In this document: piece by piece, positions 5,166 to 10,237 of the stretch
How the letters are laid out: every line of letters begins with the position of its first letter
Numbering within the stretch: position 1 is the stretch's first letter
Assembly: GCA_024690425.1 (NCBI GenBank)
Contig: JAILCT010000175.1
Span: 1-10,237, forward strand
Reading direction: 5' to 3'
DNA from: Lachnospiraceae bacterium
GTDB taxonomy: Bacteria; Bacillota_A; Clostridia; Lachnospirales; Lachnospiraceae
Length of the DNA stretch: 10,237 bases
The notes under the pieces: model-generated
What the model was told of the DNA's origin: nothing
The model's input: only the letters and a program-made list of their open reading frames with translations
The model's database searches: none
Position numbers and translations under genes: made by a program

Positions 5166-8100
5166 ATGCCGAAAGATACTTCCATAAAGAGAATAATGGT
5201 CATAGGCTCAGGCCCGATCGTAATAGGGCAGGCAGCTGAATTCGATTATGCGGGGACTCAGGCCTGCTTAGCCCTTAAGGAAGAGGGGTATGAGGTGATC
5301 CTGTGCAATTCGAATCCGGCCACGATAATGACCGATACATCCATTGCCGACAAGGTCTATATGGAGCCCCTGACGCTTGAATATGCAGCAAGGATAATAA
5401 GAAGGGAGCGGCCTGATGCGATCCTTCCGGGGATAGGCGGCCAGACAGGTCTTAATCTTGCGGTTAAGCTTGCCAAGAAGGGGATCCTCAAGGAATGCAA
5501 TGTGACCCTGCTAGGAACAAGCATTGAGAGTATTGAGAGGGCAGAGGATCGCGAGCTCTTCAAGGAACTGTGTATGGAGATAGGCGAACCTGTCTTGCCA
5601 TCCATTGTCGTAAATACTATGGAAGAAGGCCTTGATGCGGCAGAGAAGATCGGATATCCGGTTGTAATAAGGCCCGCATATACGCTGGGCGGTACCGGTG
5701 GAGGATTTGCCGATGATGAGGAGGAATTCAGGGAGATCATTAAGAATGCCCTTGCCTTATCGCCTGTTTCACAGGCCCTTGTCGAGAAAAGTGTCAAGGG
5801 ATACAAGGAGATCGAATACGAGGTGATGCGTGATGCCAATGATACGGCCATCACTATCTGCAACATGGAGAATCTCGATCCGGTAGGCATACATACCGGC
5901 GACTCCATCGTGGTATGCCCTTCGCAGACCCTGACCAATAAGGAATATCAGATGCTGCGCTCGTCAGCCCTTAAGATCATACGAGCCCTTAAGATAGAAG
6001 GCGGCTGCAATGTCCAGTTTGCCCTGGATCCAAAGTCATTCGATTATTATCTCATAGAAGTAAATCCTCGTGTATCAAGGTCCTCAGCCCTTGCAAGTAA
6101 GGCTTCCGGCTATCCCATTGCCAGGGTTTCGGCCAAGATAGGAGTGGGGATGTATCTTAATGAGATACATCTTGTAAATACGCTTGCCTCCTTCGAACCG
6201 GCACTTGATTATGTGGTGAGCAAGATGCCCAGGTTCCCCTTTGATAAATTTGCCGATGCCAATAACAGCTTAAGTACCCAGATGAAGGCGACGGGCGAGG
6301 TCATGAGTGTTGGGCGGACCATGGAAGAGTCACTCCTTAAGGCCATAAGAAGCCTTGAGCAGGGAGCCGACCACCTATATATGGACAAGTTCGATGCCCC
6401 GGATACAGATGAGTTAATGAAGTATATATCAATAGGTACGGATGACAGGATATATGCCATAGGCGAGCTAATACGCCGGGGGGCTTCATATGATGATATC
6501 CATGAGGCTACGGGGATAGATCTTATCTTCATAAGGAAGCTTGGAAATATCATAAAGATGGAAGAACTGCTGAAAGATAACGCACGTGATATCGAATACC
6601 TTTATGAAGCCAAGAGGATGGGCTTTTCGGATAAAGCCATTGCAAGGCTGTGGAGCAGGGGAGGCTCCGGTGATGCGCAGGATGGGCCGATGGATGAAGA
6701 ATATATCTACAATCTGCGCCGGAAAAATAATATAACACCTGTATATAAAATGATAGATACATGCGCATCAGAGTTCAAGTCCTATGTACCTTATTTCTAT
6801 TCGACCTATGAGGATGAGAACGAATCCATAGTAACGGATAAGAGGAAGATCATCGTCCTGGGATCGGGACCCATAAGGATAGGACAGGGTATTGAATTCG
6901 ACTATTCAACCGTGCATGCGGTAAACACCATAAGGAATGCAGGCTTCGAGGCCATAATCATAAACAACAATCCCGAGACTGTGTCGACCGATTACTCACA
7001 GGCCGACAAGCTCTATTTCGAGCCTCTTACGGTCGAGGATGTCATGAACATAGTAAATCTCGAAAAGCCGGAGGGAGTGATCGCATCCCTTGGCGGGCAG
7101 ACAGCCATAAACCTGGCAGGACCGCTTATGAAGAGGGGTGTAAAGATAATAGGGACTGACTGTGAGGCTATTGACAAGGCGGAAGACAGGGATGAATTCA
7201 ACAGGGTCCTTGATGAACTTAACATTCCCAAGCCCAAGGGGTATGCAGTTACCAATATAGAAGAAGGAGTTAAGAGGGCTTCTGAGATAGGATATCCCGT
7301 ACTTGTCCGTCCCTCCTTCGTCCTTGGCGGCCGGGCCATGCAGATAGTGTCCAAGGAAGCAGACCTTAGACATTACCTTAAGACAGCGGTTGAGATAGAT
7401 GAGGACAAGCCGGTCCTTGTAGATAAATATATCAAGGGTAAAGAGGTCGAGGTCGATGCCATATGCGACGGTGTTGACGTATTCGTTCCGGGTATCATGG
7501 AGCTTGTTGAACGTACGGGCGTCCACTCGGGCGATTCCATGAGTGTATACCCTCCTTATTCCATATCGGACAAAGTCAGGGGCACGATACTTCGGTATAC
7601 CAAGCAGCTGGGACTGGGCATAGGCATAGTGGGCCTGTATAATATCCAGTTCATAGTCGATGCGGATGATAATGTTTATATAATAGAAGTAAATCCCAGA
7701 TCTTCAAGGACGGTTCCCTTCTTAAGCAAGGCCACGGGCTATTCGCTTGCGGATATAGCAACACTGGTTATTCTTGGAGTGAGCCTTAAGGAACAGGGAA
7801 TATTTACCCTCTATCCTGAAGAAAAGAAGAGGTGGTACGTCAAGGTTCCTGCCTTCTCCTTCAGCAAGTTAAGGGGAATGGATGCCTACCTGTCACCGGA
7901 GATGAAGTCGACAGGCGAGGCCATAGGATATGATGATAAGCTCCATCGTGCCATGTACAAGGCTCTTATAGCATCGGGCATAGAGCTTCAGAATTACGGC
8001 ACGGTCCTTGTTACCCTTGCCGATGAAGATAAGGAGGAAGCTCTGCCGTTGATAAGGCGTTTCTATGACCTTGGCTTTAATATAGAAGCCACAACGGTAA

Positions 8101-8378
8101 CAGCTGAATTTTTAAAGGAACACGGAGTTAAGACCAGGGTACGCCATAAGCTGTCCGAGGGCAGCGATGAGGTCCTGAAGGTAATACGATCCGGATACGT
8201 CAGTTATGTGATAAATACGCGTGCTATTTTATCGGGAGTCCATTACGGGGACGGGGTTGCCATAAGGCGCACGGCCACCGAGAACAACGTGACCATGTTC
8301 ACGAGCCTGGATACTGTCAGGGTCTTGCTGGATGTACTTGAAGAGTTGACAATTACCGTATCTACCATAGATGAGTGA
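5166..8378 (+). CDS. carB: Carbamoyl-phosphate synthase large subunit
   Basis: A 1070-residue protein, essentially the length of the E. coli enzyme. It forms carbamoyl phosphate from bicarbonate, two ATP and the ammonia delivered by CarA. Two homologous halves are plain: the first opens with [17 protein letters not shown] (residues 14-30), the second with [16 protein letters not shown] (566-581). Each half has its ATP-grasp domain with the paired family signatures, [17 protein letters not shown] and [16 protein letters not shown] in the first, [16 protein letters not shown] and [16 protein letters not shown] in the second. The oligomerisation region lies between them, and a methylglyoxal-synthase-like allosteric domain follows from about 940 to the end. 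The start is fixed by GAGGAG. It shares the operon and direction with carA. The TGA stop lies within the left stem of the palindrome at 8375-8405. No frameshift or missing active-site motif was seen. Confidence 0.97.
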   Translation: MPKDTSIKRIMVIGSGPIVIGQAAEFDYAGTQACLALKEEGYEVILCNSNPATIMTDTSIADKVYMEPLTLEYAARIIRRERPDAILPGIGGQTGLNLAVKLAKKGILKECNVTLLGTSIESIERAEDRELFKELCMEIGEPVLPSIVVNTMEEGLDAAEKIGYPVVIRPAYTLGGTGGGFADDEEEFREIIKNALALSPVSQALVEKSVKGYKEIEYEVMRDANDTAITICNMENLDPVGIHTGDSIVVCPSQTLTNKEYQMLRSSALKIIRALKIEGGCNVQFALDPKSFDYYLIEVNPRVSRSSALASKASGYPIARVSAKIGVGMYLNEIHLVNTLASFEPALDYVVSKMPRFPFDKFADANNSLSTQMKATGEVMSVGRTMEESLLKAIRSLEQGADHLYMDKFDAPDTDELMKYISIGTDDRIYAIGELIRRGASYDDIHEATGIDLIFIRKLGNIIKMEELLKDNARDIEYLYEAKRMGFSDKAIARLWSRGGSGDAQDGPMDEEYIYNLRRKNNITPVYKMIDTCASEFKSYVPYFYSTYEDENESIVTDKRKIIVLGSGPIRIGQGIEFDYSTVHAVNTIRNAGFEAIIINNNPETVSTDYSQADKLYFEPLTVEDVMNIVNLEKPEGVIASLGGQTAINLAGPLMKRGVKIIGTDCEAIDKAEDRDEFNRVLDELNIPKPKGYAVTNIEEGVKRASEIGYPVLVRPSFVLGGRAMQIVSKEADLRHYLKTAVEIDEDKPVLVDKYIKGKEVEVDAICDGVDVFVPGIMELVERTGVHSGDSMSVYPPYSISDKVRGTILRYTKQLGLGIGIVGLYNIQFIVDADDNVYIIEVNPRSSRTVPFLSKATGYSLADIATLVILGVSLKEQGIFTLYPEEKKRWYVKVPAFSFSKLRGMDAYLSPEMKSTGEAIGYDDKLHRAMYKALIASGIELQNYGTVLVTLADEDKEEALPLIRRFYDLGFNIEATTVTAEFLKEHGVKTRVRHKLSEGSDEVLKVIRSGYVSYVINTRAILSGVHYGDGVAIRRTATENNVTMFTSLDTVRVLLDVLEELTITVSTIDE

Positions 8379-8405
8379 AACAGGGGGACAGTCCCACTGT
8401 TTCAC
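8375..8405. repeat. Single REP-like palindrome between convergent carB and histidine kinase genes
   Basis: GTGAAACAG (8375-8383) pairs perfectly with CTGTTTCAC (8397-8405). Inside, after a G/A mismatch, GGGA pairs with TCCC around a CAG loop. The sequence ACAGGGGGAC, and the ACTGT further on, are shared with the arms of the carA-carB repeat, and the folding plan is the same. The palindrome fills the entire 23-base gap between the two convergent stop codons and contains both of them. No T-run follows on either strand, so it is at most an unconventional bidirectional terminator. Confidence 0.85.
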
Positions 8406-10237
8406 AGATACCTGGCAATGGTTTCAATAAGTGAATCCCTCTGCAGGGGCTTGGTGATGAAATCATGAAAGCCTTCTTTCATATACATATCTCTCATGCC
8501 TGCGCCGTCATTAGCTGTAAGCATGATGAACACAGAGCCATTATTGAGCAACTCCCTGTCCGCCTTTATTGCGGCGAAGGTTTCCAGTCCGTCCATACCC
8601 GGCATCAGATGATCGATGAAGACTATATCATATTTTTTGCGCCTGAGCATTTCGATGGCATCGGCTCCGTTTGTAGCGGCATCAATGCCGATAAGGGTTT
8701 CCTTGAGCAGGAATTGCATTATCTTGATATTGGTAGGTGAATCGTCCACTACGAGAATGGATGCATCCGGTGCGGTGAACGCTCCTTCCGATCCGGTATC
8801 TCCGGCTTCATCCAATGAAGCGGGATCCGCCCCGTATTTCTTTACTTCCTGTACAAGTGAGAACGAGAATTCCGACCCTTCACCGTAGGTGCTTTTTATC
8901 TCAAGGGATGATCCCATAAGCTCGAGAAGGTTTCTGACTATGTTGAGTCCGAGCCCGGAGCCTTCTATGTTGTGGTTCCTGGCCGTATCGACACGTTCGA
9001 AGGGTATACTCAGCTTTTCTATGTCTTCGGGTCTTATGCCTATTCCGGTATCCTTTACGCTTATACTCAGCATAACATGTGTCTCGTCAACCGGCCTTGA
9101 ACCGACCGTTAATGTAACATAACCCGCCTCGGTGTACTTGACGGCATTGCTTATAAGGTTGAGTGTACACTGTTTGATCCGCTTGGAATCCCCATACAGG
9201 ATGGCCGGCAGTTCCCCTTCCTTCTTAACGATAAGCTCAAGCCCCTTGTCCGTTACCGGAGCCTTGGCCATATCGGTAAGCTCTTTTATGACCCTGTCTA
9301 TACTGTAATCAACAGGAACGATCTCCATTTTACCGGCTTCGAGCTTTTCGGTATCGAGAATATCATTTATAAGGTCAAGGAGCATACGGCCGGAAATATC
9401 CGCATTCTTTGCATATTCTCGGATGGTTTCCTCCCTGCTCTCCTTAAGGATCATTCCATTCATCCCAAGTATTGAATTAAGGAGGGTCCTAATGTCATGT
9501 GAAATGGCTGAATAAAAGGCTGACTTGGCCCTGTTCGCCGATTCTGCCTCGCCGGCTGCAGTCAGAAGGTCCTTGGATATCTCCCTGAAGAATCTTGACA
9601 GCCTGTCCGAGAAGGGTACGATGATCTCGTTCTTTGCTGAAACATCGGCTTCGGATGACTGCGTACGGATGACCGGAACAGCACCGCCCTCATCTTCCCT
9701 GAAGGCTACCGAAACAAGGGCTGAGTTGAGTTCGGCTCCCTTCCTGCAATTATAGTAGATCTCAGCGTAACCGTATATGGCGGCGAGGGTACCTGAATGC
9801 TTTCTGTAGCAGGCGATCTCTTCCTTCTCGCGGTCCTTAAGCAGCATAATCCTGTTGGAACAGGCAAAAAGAAGTACAGCCTGAGGGTCAAAGTCACCTA
9901 TTGCGCGGCTGTCTTCGCTGACTTCAGAAAGAAGATCATCGGGATTGCCGTAACCTAAACATATTTTCTCGTCGGGGTAAACCGGAGCTCCGAAGATGAG
10001 CTGTCCTTCTTTTGGTCCGCTTATGCCGATCCTGGAGATATTCATATCATCCCTTAGCACTATAAGAGGGAATTCGCTCAGGTTCTCCGGAATGATCTGA
10101 TCGTTCTTAAGCCCCAGGTAATTGTTGTATACCTCGGTTGCGGGACGGTCGTCTATGGCATCAACAAAGAAGGGATTCTCTTCGGCGGTGACCTTCATGA
10201 TCCTGCCTACGGGAGTCCAGCCAAGATTATAATGAAC
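8402..10237 (-). CDS. Hybrid sensor histidine kinase with FIST sensor region and C-terminal receiver (5' end outside the window)
   Basis: The frame is open for 611 codons up to the right edge. An ATG at 10198 exists, but the 13 codons before it (translating VHYNLGWTPVGRI) continue the conserved FIST-type pattern, so the real start is beyond the window. Numbering from the edge: residues 1 to about 190 resemble the C-terminal part of a FIST sensor (VTA segment, RPATEVYNNYLG, FACSNR, YGYAEI), a likely cytoplasmic ligand-binding domain. A helical linker leads to HisKA with the phospho-accepting His247 in SHDIRTLLNSILG. HATPase follows with NLISNAVKYTE, VKDTGIGI and EGSGLGLNIV. The receiver spans about 493-611, with D498/D499, phospho-acceptor D542 in FIDHLMPGMDG and K596. 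The proline usual in HxxRTPL is leucine here. No transmembrane segment is seen in the visible part. The TGA stop lies in the palindrome shared with carB. Confidence 0.9.
   Translation of the reverse strand, partial: VHYNLGWTPVGRIMKVTAEENPFFVDAIDDRPATEVYNNYLGLKNDQIIPENLSEFPLIVLRDDMNISRIGISGPKEGQLIFGAPVYPDEKICLGYGNPDDLLSEVSEDSRAIGDFDPQAVLLFACSNRIMLLKDREKEEIACYRKHSGTLAAIYGYAEIYYNCRKGAELNSALVSVAFREDEGGAVPVIRTQSSEADVSAKNEIIVPFSDRLSRFFREISKDLLTAAGEAESANRAKSAFYSAISHDIRTLLNSILGMNGMILKESREETIREYAKNADISGRMLLDLINDILDTEKLEAGKMEIVPVDYSIDRVIKELTDMAKAPVTDKGLELIVKKEGELPAILYGDSKRIKQCTLNLISNAVKYTEAGYVTLTVGSRPVDETHVMLSISVKDTGIGIRPEDIEKLSIPFERVDTARNHNIEGSGLGLNIVRNLLELMGSSLEIKSTYGEGSEFSFSLVQEVKKYGADPASLDEAGDTGSEGAFTAPDASILVVDDSPTNIKIMQFLLKETLIGIDAATNGADAIEMLRRKKYDIVFIDHLMPGMDGLETFAAIKADRELLNNGSVFIMLTANDGAGMRDMYMKEGFHDFITKPLQRDSLIETIARYL

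Noticed and set aside
5357..5938. Minus-strand open frame of 193 codons inside carB
   Set aside because: It is Ser-rich, as expected from the reverse complement of carB codons, and has no start signals; carB is intact across it.
10196..10198. ATG at 10198 as the start of the hybrid kinase
   Set aside because: The frame stays open to the edge, the preceding codons look like FIST-domain protein, and no ribosome binding site precedes this ATG.

Overview
The window suggests a Clostridia-type Firmicute, most likely Lachnospiraceae-like. This is inferred from moderate GC, strong AGGAGG-type ribosome binding sites, sigma-A-like promoters, a HAMP/PP2C (RsbU-like) phosphatase, and a FIST-containing hybrid histidine kinase. 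I cannot name a species from sequence alone. The coding content is mostly housekeeping and signalling genes. I see no phage, CRISPR array, full insertion sequence, tRNA or rRNA.

Layout, left to right. (1) Positions 1-85, minus strand: the first 28 codons of a small membrane protein, probably DUF2975, with a good ribosome binding site, a sigma-A-like promoter and an AT-rich palindromic cluster upstream. (2) 242-1165, minus strand: a diacylglycerol/lipid kinase of the YegS/BmrU family starting at TTG. (3) Divergent from it, 1258-2892 and 2906-3841, plus strand: a membrane-bound sensor phosphatase (Cache-like sensor, HAMP, PP2C/SpoIIE) followed 13 bp later by an auxin-efflux-carrier-family (AEC) transporter, probably co-transcribed. 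(4) 3849-3928: a strong promoter followed almost at once by an intrinsic terminator hairpin, which could be an attenuator for the next operon. (5) 3963-5042 and 5166-8378, plus strand: carA and carB, the two subunits of carbamoyl-phosphate synthase, feeding pyrimidine and arginine synthesis. (6) 8402 to the right edge, minus strand and convergent with carB: a hybrid histidine kinase with a FIST sensor region, HisKA, HATPase and receiver. Its reading frame stays open to the window edge, so its start lies outside.

The least ordinary content is a family of palindromic repeats woven into the carAB locus. Between carA and carB lie two perfectly inverted 35-bp arms, each itself a hairpin (a REPIN-like pair). 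Between carB and the kinase lies a diverged single unit with the same folding plan: outer stem, G/A mismatch, four-pair inner stem, three-base loop. The outer stems differ in sequence but keep pairing. The termini of these repeats supply the TGA stop codons of carB and of the convergent kinase, and a duplicated terminus supplies that of carA. They resemble REP-type elements mobilised by RAYT (Y1) transposases, although no transposase is present here.
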